This document shows positions 1 through 5,900 of a DNA stretch of 5,906 nt, piece after piece. Origin of the DNA: Cetobacterium sp. UBA6069 (GTDB taxonomy: Bacteria > Fusobacteriota > Fusobacteriia > Fusobacteriales > Fusobacteriaceae); the NCBI GenBank assembly GCA_002428805.1, contig DIXX01000035.1, positions 8,209 to 14,114 on the forward strand. Direction: 5' to 3'. The notes under the pieces were generated by a model that saw only the letters and a list, made by a program, of their open reading frames with translations, had not been told where the DNA came from and did not search any database. Made by a program: the position numbers and the translations under genes. Numbering within the stretch: the stretch's first letter is position 1; each line of letters begins with the position of its first letter.

Positions 1-717
1 GCACTAGCTATGCAAAATCAAAAGACCCTTCTAATAGATACAGATATCGGACTTAGAAACTTAGACGTTGTAATGGGTTTAGAAAATAGAATTGTTTACG
101 ATCTTATAGATGTTATCGAAGGAAGTTGCAAACCAAAGCAGGCTATTATAAAGGATAAGAGAAATGATAATCTACATCTTTTACCTGCGGCTCAATCGAG
201 AGATAAAAATGCAGTTACTCCAGAGCAGATGAGAGAGTTAATTGATGCTTTAAAAGTTGAGTATGACTATATTCTAGTTGACTGCCCAGCAGGGATAGAG
301 CAAGGATTTAAAAATGCTATTGCAGCAGCAGAGGAAGCGTATGTAGTTACAACTCCAGAAATTTCAGCTGTAAGAGATGCAGACCGTATTATTGGATTAT
401 TAGAAGCAAACGAGATTAGAAATCCAAAGCTGATTGTAAATCGTCTAAGAGTAGATATGGTTAAAGATGGAAATATGTTGAGTGTGGATGATGTAACAGA
501 TATCTTAGGAATAAAACCGATTGGAATTGTTCCAGATGATGAAAATATAGTTATATCTACAAATAAAGGTGAGCCTTTAGTTTATAGAGGGGATTCACTA
601 GCAGCAAAAGCTTATAACAATATAGCTAGCAGAACTCTAGGGCAAAATGTTGAGTTCTTAGATTTAGATCCAAAAATTGGATTCTTTGATAAAATAAAAG
701 AGATGTTTAAAAAATAG
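1..717 (+). CDS. minD: Septum site-determining protein MinD, 5' end cut by window edge
   Basis: Membrane-associated ParA/MinD-family ATPase that recruits MinC to block division away from midcell and is released by MinE. The frame is open from base 1. The ATG at 10 is internal (Met in the helix after the P-loop), so it is not the start. About 26 N-terminal residues, including the deviant Walker A lysines (KGGVGKT), lie upstream of the window. Visible motifs are the switch I region DTDIGLRNLD followed by VVMGLENR, and the switch II/Walker B region ILVDCPAGIE (about residues 91-100 of the visible part). The C-terminus has a nearly diagnostic amphipathic membrane-targeting helix, FFDKIKEMFKK. The length fits a normal MinD of about 265 residues. 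It is followed after 13 bases by minE, so the two are co-transcribed; minC is probably upstream, as in minCDE operons, but is not visible. The identification is very secure. Confidence 0.97.
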   Translation, partial: ALAMQNQKTLLIDTDIGLRNLDVVMGLENRIVYDLIDVIEGSCKPKQAIIKDKRNDNLHLLPAAQSRDKNAVTPEQMRELIDALKVEYDYILVDCPAGIEQGFKNAIAAAEEAYVVTTPEISAVRDADRIIGLLEANEIRNPKLIVNRLRVDMVKDGNMLSVDDVTDILGIKPIGIVPDDENIVISTNKGEPLVYRGDSLAAKAYNNIASRTLGQNVEFLDLDPKIGFFDKIKEMFKK

Positions 718-730
718 AGGAGGAGAAACT

Positions 731-985
731 ATGGCGTTTTTTAACTTTTTAAATAAAGAAAAATCTAGTTCAGTAGCAAAAGATCGTTTGAAGTTGGTAC
801 TGATTCATGATAGAGCTATGCTTTCTCCGAAGACGTTAGAGGCATTGAAAAATGAGATTATATCTGTTATATCTAAGTATGTAGATATAGATACAAATGC
901 TTTGAATATTGAAGTTTCACAAGAGACTGATAGTGGAAGGGAGACAGCTTTAATAGCTAACATACCTATAAGAATAAAGAAATAG
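731..985 (+). CDS. minE: Cell division topological specificity factor MinE
   Basis: Small protein (84 residues, typical length) that stimulates MinD ATPase and displaces MinC, creating the pole-to-pole oscillation that leaves midcell free for the Z-ring. Residues 1-8 (MAFFNFLN) form the short hydrophobic membrane-targeting segment. Residues 14-28 (SVAKDRLKLVLIHDR) are the anti-MinCD region, and Arg19 and Leu20 align with the conserved Arg21-Leu22 of E. coli MinE. Residues from about 32 onward form the dimeric topological-specificity domain, with the family motif ISKYVDID. The start is fixed by an AGGAGG Shine-Dalgarno site at 718-723, seven bases before the ATG and directly after the minD stop. 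The gene ends inside the left arm of a terminator hairpin. Nothing in it looks damaged. Confidence 0.97.
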   Translation: MAFFNFLNKEKSSSVAKDRLKLVLIHDRAMLSPKTLEALKNEIISVISKYVDIDTNALNIEVSQETDSGRETALIANIPIRIKK

Positions 986-1007
986 TACCCTGGTGCTATT
1001 TTTTTTT
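981..1007 (+). terminator. Intrinsic terminator of the min operon, probably leaky
   Basis: The arms AATAGTACC (981-989) and GGTGCTATT (992-1000) are complementary over nine positions with one G-U pair. The innermost pair must open to leave a four-base loop. A run of T at 999-1007 follows. The left arm contains the minE stop codon, TAG (983-985), so a terminating ribosome would cover part of the hairpin. The stem is short and AT-rich, so incomplete termination and readthrough into the next gene is plausible (inference). Confidence 0.75.
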
Positions 1008-1032
1008 ATAACCATTGATAAAAAATGAAAAT

Positions 1033-1036
1033 GAGG
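1033..1036 (+). promoter_or_regulatory. Shine-Dalgarno site that decides the start of the GGDEF gene
   Basis: GAGG lies six bases before the ATG at 1043. The in-frame ATGs at 1025 and 1031 have only A/T-rich sequence (ACCATTGATAAAA) before them and no purine-rich site. The ATG at 1043 is therefore the preferred start, shortening the longest frame by six residues. Confidence 0.6.
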
Positions 1037-1042
1037 TATTGG

Positions 1043-2140
1043 ATGTTTGGAAATTTATTATTAGATAACTTAACGATAGGAGTGTTAGTCTTAAATCAAA
1101 AATTTAAAGTAAAATACCAAAATGAATATATGAAGAAAATTTTGAAAAAACATTTTAATGAAGGTGATTTTAAATATTTTGAAATGAACGAAGCACTAGT
1201 CAGAAAGTTTGAAAAAATTGATTTAGAGATTAAAAAGTGTGAGATAGAAAAAAATGGAGAAAAATTTATTCAATTGGAGTTTCACAATATTCGTAATTTA
1301 AAAGAGATAGAAAAAGATTTAGAGGAAAAATCTAAAAGCCAGGATAAATTAGTTGCGATGTTAGATACTGTTCAAGAGTTTATTTTTTATTTAGATTCAG
1401 AAGGAAGATTAGAGTATTTTAATAAAGCGTATGCACAGTATTTAGGAAAACACCCCGAAGAGTTATATGGAAGAAAAGAGATAGAGTTTTTTCCAGAAAG
1501 TATGGCCAAGAAATGTTTGGAAAATAATAAAATAGCTTTTGAAAGGGGAAATTTCTACGAAGAGGAGTGTTTCGAAGGAAGATGGTATCAAACATTTAAA
1601 TCGAGGGTTGATTTAGATAATGATGATCATGGGATTTTAGCTATGGTTAAAGAGATAACAGAATCTAAGAAAAAAAGTTTAGATCTAAAAGAAAAAGTTT
1701 ATAAAGATTTACTGACTAATGTTTACAATAGAAATTTTTATGAAGAAAAAATAAGAGAGAGTTTAGATAAAAATAAGGATAAAACGTTCTCTATGATGCT
1801 TATAGATATAGATAAATTTAAACATATAAATGACACTAAAGGTCACGATATAGGGGATTTAGTGTTGAAAAAGTTATCTAAAATTTTAAAGAAAAGTGTT
1901 AGAAGGAAAGATGATTATATAGTTAGAATGGGTGGAGATGAGTTCTGTGTACTTATTGAATCGAATTTAGAAGAGTTAGAAAAAGTTTGGGAAAGAATTC
2001 AAAATGAGATAGCTCTAAAAGAGAAAGAGATTGATTTTACAGTTAGTATTGGAATGGGTCAAAGAAAAGAGGGAGAGGACTTAGATTCTCTTTATAAAAG
2101 AGTGGATGTTGAGCTCTATAAAAACAAAAAAGAAAAGTAA
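1043..2140 (+). CDS. PAS-PAS-GGDEF protein, predicted active diguanylate cyclase
   Basis: Predicted to condense two GTP into the second messenger c-di-GMP. With the start at 1043 it has 365 residues; starting at 1025 would add six. Residues about 3-75 look like a divergent PAS fold (LLDNLTIGVLVLNQ...). A short charged linker or coiled coil at about 80-100 follows. A second, clear PAS domain of the PAS_4 type spans about 103-210 (IFYLDSEGRLEYFN, then ELYGRKEIEFFP). The GGDEF domain runs from about 218 to the end: DLLTNVYNR at 222-230, then IDIDKFKHIND...GHDIGD for metal and GTP binding, then the intact active-site GGDEF at 297-301. RKDD at 288-291 has the correct spacing for the RxxD product-inhibition site. 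The protein ends just after the ELYKNKK helix, slightly shorter than usual. No membrane segment or signal peptide is seen, so the sensor is cytosolic; the PAS ligand cannot be told. No EAL or HD-GYP domain is fused to it. No convincing promoter lies between the min terminator and the start. Confidence 0.93.
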   Translation: MFGNLLLDNLTIGVLVLNQKFKVKYQNEYMKKILKKHFNEGDFKYFEMNEALVRKFEKIDLEIKKCEIEKNGEKFIQLEFHNIRNLKEIEKDLEEKSKSQDKLVAMLDTVQEFIFYLDSEGRLEYFNKAYAQYLGKHPEELYGRKEIEFFPESMAKKCLENNKIAFERGNFYEEECFEGRWYQTFKSRVDLDNDDHGILAMVKEITESKKKSLDLKEKVYKDLLTNVYNRNFYEEKIRESLDKNKDKTFSMMLIDIDKFKHINDTKGHDIGDLVLKKLSKILKKSVRRKDDYIVRMGGDEFCVLIESNLEELEKVWERIQNEIALKEKEIDFTVSIGMGQRKEGEDLDSLYKRVDVELYKNKKEK

Positions 2141-2170
2141 ATGGCTGCCTAAAAAGGCAGTTATTTTTTT
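2140..2170 (+). terminator. Intrinsic terminator after the GGDEF gene
   Basis: The arms AATGGCTGCC (2140-2149) and GGCAGTTATT (2156-2165) can form a ten-pair stem with two G-U pairs, a five-pair core (CTGCC/GGCAG) and a TAAAAA loop. A T-run at 2164-2170 follows. It starts at the last base of the stop codon and separates the cyclase from the siderophore operon. It is stronger than the terminator after minE. Confidence 0.88.
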
Positions 2171-2213
2171 GCGTAAAAAATTCTTGATAAAAAAAATAAG
2201 GAAAATATTTTGA

Positions 2214-2264
2214 AAATTAAAGTTTATCGTTGACAAAGCATAATCTTTTGATATAATTTAATTT
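2214..2264 (+). repeat. Widely spaced 8-base inverted repeat framing the siderophore promoter
   Basis: AAATTAAA (2214-2221) and TTTAATTT (2257-2264) are perfect reverse complements. They lie just upstream of the -35 and overlap the -10 and start region. The centres are 43 bases apart, about four helical turns, so a regulator could in principle bind both. Eight-base A/T-only matches are easily found by chance in such AT-rich DNA, and the sites do not resemble a classical Fur box. Low confidence as an operator. Confidence 0.2.
2230..2257 (+). promoter_or_regulatory. Sigma70-type promoter of the siderophore import operon
   Basis: A perfect -35 box TTGACA (2230-2235) and a perfect -10 box TATAAT (2252-2257) are separated by 16 bases, one below the optimum. 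Transcription would start near 2263-2265, giving a leader of about 30 bases. The leader holds only the Shine-Dalgarno site AAGGAGA, with its GGAG at 2285-2288, so there is no room for a riboswitch. The rest of the 123-base gap (2171-2293) is A/T-rich, with a 10-base palindrome AAAATATTTT at 2202-2211 and no other clear signal. An iron-responsive repressor is expected for this kind of operon, but no convincing Fur box is visible. Confidence 0.85.
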
Positions 2265-2293
2265 GTAAGACGAAATATTTAAAAGGAGATTAG

Positions 2294-3247
2294 ATGAAAA
2301 ACTTTACAACAACAGCATTTATCATTTTTCTAGCAATAGTCTCTATTTTTTTAGGTGTGGCAACAGTTAATGTGTCAGATATTTTTGTAGAGGGAACTAA
2401 CAGTAATAATATAATATTTTTAAGTAGAATTCCAAGAACAATAAGTATCATAACAGCAGGATTTGGGATGAGCATTTGTGGTTTAATTATGCAGCAGCTT
2501 ACTATGAATAAGTTTGTTTCTCCCACAACAGCTGGAACTGCCGACTCTTCAAAACTAGGGATATTGGTAGCTTTACTATTCTTTCCGAGAGAATCGATAA
2601 TATTCAAGATGCTAATCGCAACAATATTTGCGATAGCGGGGACTTTCCTTTTCTTAGGAATAGTAAGAAAAATAAAAGTAAAGGACAACGCTTTAGTGCC
2701 GCTAATCGGAATGATGATAAGTGGAATATTGAGCTCTATAACAATGTTCTTTGCCTATAAAGGTGATTTAATTCAAAGTATTAACAGTTGGCTTTTTGGT
2801 GACTTTTCAGGCGTATTAAAAGGAAACTATGAATTACTGTATATAACAGTTCCTCTTGTACTAACTGCATTCTTTTATTCAAAGCAGTTTACAATCTCTG
2901 GAATGGGAGAGGAGTTTGCAATAAATCTGGGAATAAATTATAAACTTATTGTAAACACAGGATTAGTTTTAGTTTGTTTCATATCTTCACTTGTGATGAT
3001 AACAATTGGAGGAATTCCTTTTTTAGGATTAATTATTCCAAACATAGTTTCAATGTTCTTTGGAGATAACTTATCAAAGAATCTTTACATAACTGGAGCT
3101 TTGGGAAGTTTATTCCTTTTATTATGTGATATTCTAGGAAGATTAGTTATATATCCTCATGAGATTCCAATCGGAATGATAACAGGAGTATTTGGAAGTG
3201 GAATATTCTTAATCATGATAATTAGGAGGTTGAGCTTTGAGGAGTAA
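2294..3247 (+). CDS. yclN: Ferric siderophore ABC transporter permease 1 (FecCD family, YclN/CeuB-like)
   Basis: Inner-membrane half of the channel that passes a ferric siderophore from the periplasmic binding protein to the cytoplasm; it pairs with the next gene product. It has 317 residues, normal for the family, with about nine or ten hydrophobic segments (roughly 8-26, 48-68, 85-97, 103-123, 135-155, 178-195, 217-238, 241-258, 264-284, 290-310). RIPRTISII at 45-53 and the stretch GLIMQQLTMNKFVSPTTAG (63-81) are characteristic of the YclN/CeuB/FatD branch rather than of BtuC or FhuB. GGIPFLGLIIPNIV (239-252) corresponds to the loop that couples to the ATPase. The start has AAGGAGA four bases upstream and is the first gene after the promoter at 2230-2257. 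The end overlaps the next gene by 11 bases. The symbol follows Bacillus; ceuB or fatD would be equivalent. The exact substrate is inferred from the binding protein. Confidence 0.93.
   Translation: MKNFTTTAFIIFLAIVSIFLGVATVNVSDIFVEGTNSNNIIFLSRIPRTISIITAGFGMSICGLIMQQLTMNKFVSPTTAGTADSSKLGILVALLFFPRESIIFKMLIATIFAIAGTFLFLGIVRKIKVKDNALVPLIGMMISGILSSITMFFAYKGDLIQSINSWLFGDFSGVLKGNYELLYITVPLVLTAFFYSKQFTISGMGEEFAINLGINYKLIVNTGLVLVCFISSLVMITIGGIPFLGLIIPNIVSMFFGDNLSKNLYITGALGSLFLLLCDILGRLVIYPHEIPIGMITGVFGSGIFLIMIIRRLSFEE
3224..3230 (+). promoter_or_regulatory. Strong Shine-Dalgarno site supporting a TTG start
   Basis: AGGAGGT lies inside the end of the first permease gene, six bases before the TTG at 3237. 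No ATG or GTG occurs in that frame near this position; the next methionine is residue 50, after the first membrane segment. The TTG is therefore very likely the true start. Confidence 0.85.
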
Positions 3248-4205
3248 AGATAAAAAAATAGAAAATATCTTACTGGCTCTTTTAGTGGGATTACTTTTAG
3301 GGATCGGTATTTTCTTATTAATAGGTGTAAATAAAAATAATTTTAGATATTTAATATCGACAAGAAGTGTAAAAATATTGGCGATGGTTTTAAGTGGAAC
3401 GTGTGTGGCAGTATCAACATTGATATTCCAAACAGTTACAGATAGCAGAATTTTAACTCCAAGTGTTATGGGATTAGATGCGATGTATGGATTTTTACAA
3501 ACAATGACAGTCTTTACGCTTAGAAGAATGATTCCAAGTTTGACAGCACCAATTCCAAAGTTTTTTATAACAATTGGGCTTATGATTTTAGTGAGTCTTT
3601 TCCTTCAACAATTTTTCACAGGGAAAAGTAAAGGAAAGTTACTATATATGATTTTAATCGGTATGGTAGTTGGAACATTTTTAGATAGTTTATCAAGTGG
3701 ACTTCAAATGGTTATGGATCCAGATGAGTTCTTAATTTTACAAAGTAGTTTATTTGCAAGCTACAGCAGAGTTAATACAACATTACTTTCAATATCATAC
3801 GCAGTTGCCGGAGCTATTTTCTTCTGGCTAAGAAAAGATATAAGAACTTTAGATGTAATGAGTTTAGGTTATAGTCAGTCTATAAATTTAGGGTTAGATT
3901 ACAAAAAACTGCTAAGAAAAAATCTAACAATAGTGGGAATACTAGTTTCTATTTCAACAGCTTTAGTTGGACCAGTTGCATTTTTGGGTCTTTTAACAGT
4001 AAATATCTCAAAAGAGTTATTGAAAACGTATAAGCATAAATATTTGATAGTTGGTTCTATTTTTATGAGTATTTTATCTCTGATAATAGGGCAACTGATT
4101 GTTGAGAAGATATTTAATAATAGTTTCGCTGTAGGAACGATAATCAACTTTGTTGGTGGAATGTATCTACTATGGATTCTATTAAAAGAGAGGAGAGTAG
4201 GATAA
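3237..4205 (+). CDS. yclO: Ferric siderophore ABC transporter permease 2 (FecCD family, YclO/CeuC-like)
   Basis: Second membrane subunit of the importer, forming a heterodimer with the preceding permease. It has 322 residues from a TTG start that overlaps the upstream gene by 11 bases and is backed by a perfect AGGAGGT site. Hydrophobic segments lie at about 10-31, 45-66, 80-94, 107-126, 135-155, 183-198, 229-254, 268-290 and 297-316. The stretch from VLSGTCVAVSTLIFQ (51-65) to RILTPSVMGLDAMYG (71-85) is typical of the YclO/CeuC/FatC branch. GPVAFLGLLTVNISKELL (245-262) is the ATPase-coupling loop. The N-terminal charged stretch (SKDKK) fits a cytoplasmic N-terminus. The gene stops one base before the ATPase start, so translational coupling is likely. 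Substrate specificity is not readable from this subunit alone. Confidence 0.93.
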   Translation: MRSKDKKIENILLALLVGLLLGIGIFLLIGVNKNNFRYLISTRSVKILAMVLSGTCVAVSTLIFQTVTDSRILTPSVMGLDAMYGFLQTMTVFTLRRMIPSLTAPIPKFFITIGLMILVSLFLQQFFTGKSKGKLLYMILIGMVVGTFLDSLSSGLQMVMDPDEFLILQSSLFASYSRVNTTLLSISYAVAGAIFFWLRKDIRTLDVMSLGYSQSINLGLDYKKLLRKNLTIVGILVSISTALVGPVAFLGLLTVNISKELLKTYKHKYLIVGSIFMSILSLIIGQLIVEKIFNNSFAVGTIINFVGGMYLLWILLKERRVG

Positions 4206-4206
4206 G

Positions 4207-4962
4207 ATGATAGAGATAAAAAATTGCAGTAAAAGTTATAGATCAAAATTTGTTGTAGACAATGTGACTACAGATATTCCTGAGGGAAAGATAACTTGTA
4301 TCATAGGACCAAATGGAGCAGGAAAGAGTACTTTACTAAATATGATAAGTCGTTTAACTCCTTTAGACTCGGGTGAGATAAAAATAGATGGTAAAAAAAT
4401 TGAGGATTGGGATAAAGCTGAACTAGCTAAGACTATAGCTACATTAAAGCAGGAAAACAATACTAACGTAAGACTTACAGTTTATGAGTTGATCTCGTTT
4501 GGTAGATTCCCTCACAGTGGTGGAAGATTAAATGCTGAGGATAAAAGAGCGATAGATGAAGCAATCGAGTATATGAACCTTTCTGAGTTTAAAGATAAAT
4601 ATTTAGATGAGCTGAGTGGAGGACAAAGACAAAGAGCTTATATCGCAATGACAATCGCTCAAAATACAAAGTATATCTTACTTGATGAGCCACTAAACAA
4701 CTTAGATATGAAAAGTTCTGTGGCTATGATGAAAATCTTAGATAAGCTTGTAAAAGATTTAGGGAAAACAATAGTTATCGTTATGCATGATATAAACTTT
4801 ACATCTGTTTATTCAGACTACATTTTAGCGATGAAAAATGGAAAGTTAAAACATATGGATGAAACTCAAAATGTTGTAGTAAAAGAGAAGTTAGAAAAAC
4901 TTTATGAGATGCCATTCCATATTCAAGAGATTAATAAAAAAAATATATGTGTTTACTTCTAG
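4207..4962 (+). CDS. yclP: Ferric siderophore ABC transporter ATP-binding protein (YclP/CeuD-like)
   Basis: Cytoplasmic ATPase that dimerises under the two permeases and powers siderophore import. It has 251 residues, the normal length for FepC/FhuC-type subunits. All catalytic motifs are intact: Walker A GPNGAGKST (34-42), Q-loop Gln82, signature LSGGQRQR (136-143), Walker B YILLDEP (156-162), D-loop LNNLD (163-167) and switch His194. The segment SFGRFPHSGGRL (97-108) is typical of the iron-chelate subgroup. It begins one base after the upstream stop; AGGAG at 4191-4195 is the nearest good ribosome site, slightly far at 11 bases. Its stop codon overlaps the Shine-Dalgarno site of the binding-protein gene. 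No fused domain or lesion is seen. Confidence 0.95.
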   Translation: MIEIKNCSKSYRSKFVVDNVTTDIPEGKITCIIGPNGAGKSTLLNMISRLTPLDSGEIKIDGKKIEDWDKAELAKTIATLKQENNTNVRLTVYELISFGRFPHSGGRLNAEDKRAIDEAIEYMNLSEFKDKYLDELSGGQRQRAYIAMTIAQNTKYILLDEPLNNLDMKSSVAMMKILDKLVKDLGKTIVIVMHDINFTSVYSDYILAMKNGKLKHMDETQNVVVKEKLEKLYEMPFHIQEINKKNICVYF

Positions 4963-4966
4963 GAGG
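4961..4966 (+). promoter_or_regulatory. Shine-Dalgarno site that decides the binding-protein start
   Basis: AGGAGG, continuing as AGGAGGAGAG, overlaps the ATPase stop codon and lies four bases before the ATG at 4971. An earlier in-frame ATG at 4947 lacks such a site and would place eight residues (MCLLLGGE) ahead of a normal MKK signal-sequence start. The start is therefore at 4971. Confidence 0.9.
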
Positions 4967-4970
4967 AGAG

Positions 4971-5900
4971 ATGAAAAAGATATTAGCTTTATTAGCAGTA
5001 GTTGTAGCAGTTTGTGTAGGAGCATTTTTCTATTTAGCATCAGGAGATGAAGAGGTTTCAACAGTAGAGAAGGTAACTATAAAGCATGAGATGGGAGTTA
5101 CTGAAGTACCTAAAGATCCAAAAAGAGTTATTGTATTTGACTATGGAATTACAGAGATGTTAGATACTGTTGGTGTAGAGATTATAGGATTACCTAAAGC
5201 GACACTACCAAAGTTTTTAGAAAAATATAGAGATAATAAGTATACTGATGTTGGTGGATTAAAAGAGCCAAACTTAGAGAAAATATACGAAATGAAACCA
5301 GATTTCATAATTTTATCTGGAAGACAAGAACCGTTCTATGAGCAACTATCTAAAATAGCTCCAACAATTATTTTAACAACAACAGGAGAGGATTATTTAG
5401 AAGCGCTTAGAAATAATGTAAAAATTATGGCAGAGATTTTCCCTAAAGAGGTCCAATTAAAAAAAGAGTTAAGTAACATAGAAAATAGTTTAAAAGAGAT
5501 TAAAGAGAAGGTTACTGCAGAAAACTTAAACGCTTTAGTAGTTCTTTCAAATAATGGAAAGTTATCAGCTTACGGTTTAAAATCAAGATTCGCAATTATT
5601 CATGATCACTTTGGATTTAAAACAATCGGAGAGATTGGAGCTTCAACTCACGGAAGCAAGATAAACTTTGAGTTTTTATTAGAAAAGAACCCAGATTATA
5701 TCTTTGTTGTAGATAGAAGTGCTGTAAATGGTGGAGATGTATCAGCGAATAAAGCGTTTGATAACGACATTGTAAAATCAACAAATGCTTACAAAAATGG
5801 AAATATTATATTCTTAGATGCAGAGACTTGGTATACTGCAACAGGTGGATTAAAAACAACTGAGAGCATGATAAACGAGGTTAAAGCAGGTTTAAAATAG
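4971..5900 (+). CDS. yclQ: Siderophore-binding periplasmic protein (YclQ/CeuE-like, catecholate type)
   Basis: Extracytoplasmic binding protein that captures a ferric siderophore and delivers it to the permeases. It has 309 residues. The N-terminus has MKK followed by a hydrophobic stretch at about 4-22, then the acidic linker SGDEE. A Cys at 15 sits inside the hydrophobic core with Val before it, so it is a poor lipobox. The mature part has the two-lobe TroA-like fold: VPKDPKRVIVFDYGITEML (46-64), VGGLKEPNLEKIYEMKPDFI (94-113), a long helix at about 160-182, then the second lobe. Arg118 (SGRQE), Arg206 (KSRFAIIHD), His227 (STHGSKIN), Arg249 (VVDRS) and Tyr288 (WYTATGG) match the catecholate and iron contacts I recall for Campylobacter CeuE. 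Tetradentate ferric catecholate binding is therefore predicted. The start at 4971 is chosen over 4947 because of its Shine-Dalgarno site and signal sequence. The window ends six bases after the stop, so no terminator or receptor gene is visible. Confidence 0.94.
   Translation: MKKILALLAVVVAVCVGAFFYLASGDEEVSTVEKVTIKHEMGVTEVPKDPKRVIVFDYGITEMLDTVGVEIIGLPKATLPKFLEKYRDNKYTDVGGLKEPNLEKIYEMKPDFIILSGRQEPFYEQLSKIAPTIILTTTGEDYLEALRNNVKIMAEIFPKEVQLKKELSNIENSLKEIKEKVTAENLNALVVLSNNGKLSAYGLKSRFAIIHDHFGFKTIGEIGASTHGSKINFEFLLEKNPDYIFVVDRSAVNGGDVSANKAFDNDIVKSTNAYKNGNIIFLDAETWYTATGGLKTTESMINEVKAGLK

Noticed and set aside
2184..2210. Second possible promoter with TTGATA at 2184-2189
   Set aside because: Sequence about 17 bases downstream (around 2205-2210, ATATTT) is a poor -10 box, and the consensus promoter at 2230-2257 explains the operon.
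2236..2285. Possible Fur box around the -10 region
   Set aside because: Aligning stretches such as the 19 bases from 2250 with the GATAATGATAATCATTATC consensus gave only scattered A/T matches and no proper dyad, so it is not annotated.
2290..2688. Long open frame on the - strand, antisense to the first permease
   Set aside because: It is a shadow of a FecCD permease with clear family motifs on the + strand. It has no credible ribosome site, and its translation resembles no family I know.
2109..2741. A 13-base identical string TTGAGCTCTATAA at 2109-2121 and 2729-2741
   Set aside because: The two copies lie in different reading frames of unrelated genes with no extended similarity or flanking structure. 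Coincidence in AT-rich coding sequence is the simplest reading.
3899..4246. Open frame on the - strand across the permease 2/ATPase junction
   Set aside because: It spans the ends of two well-supported + strand genes. Its low-complexity composition is what an antisense of AT-rich membrane-protein code gives.
4236..4460. Open frame on the - strand opposite the ATPase N-terminal region
   Set aside because: It lies opposite the Walker A region of an intact ATPase and has no independent support.
4947..4970. Upstream ATG as the start of the binding protein
   Set aside because: It lies within the ATPase gene, has no Shine-Dalgarno site, and would add MCLLLGGE before a normal MKK signal sequence. 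The ATG at 4971 has AGGAGG four bases upstream.
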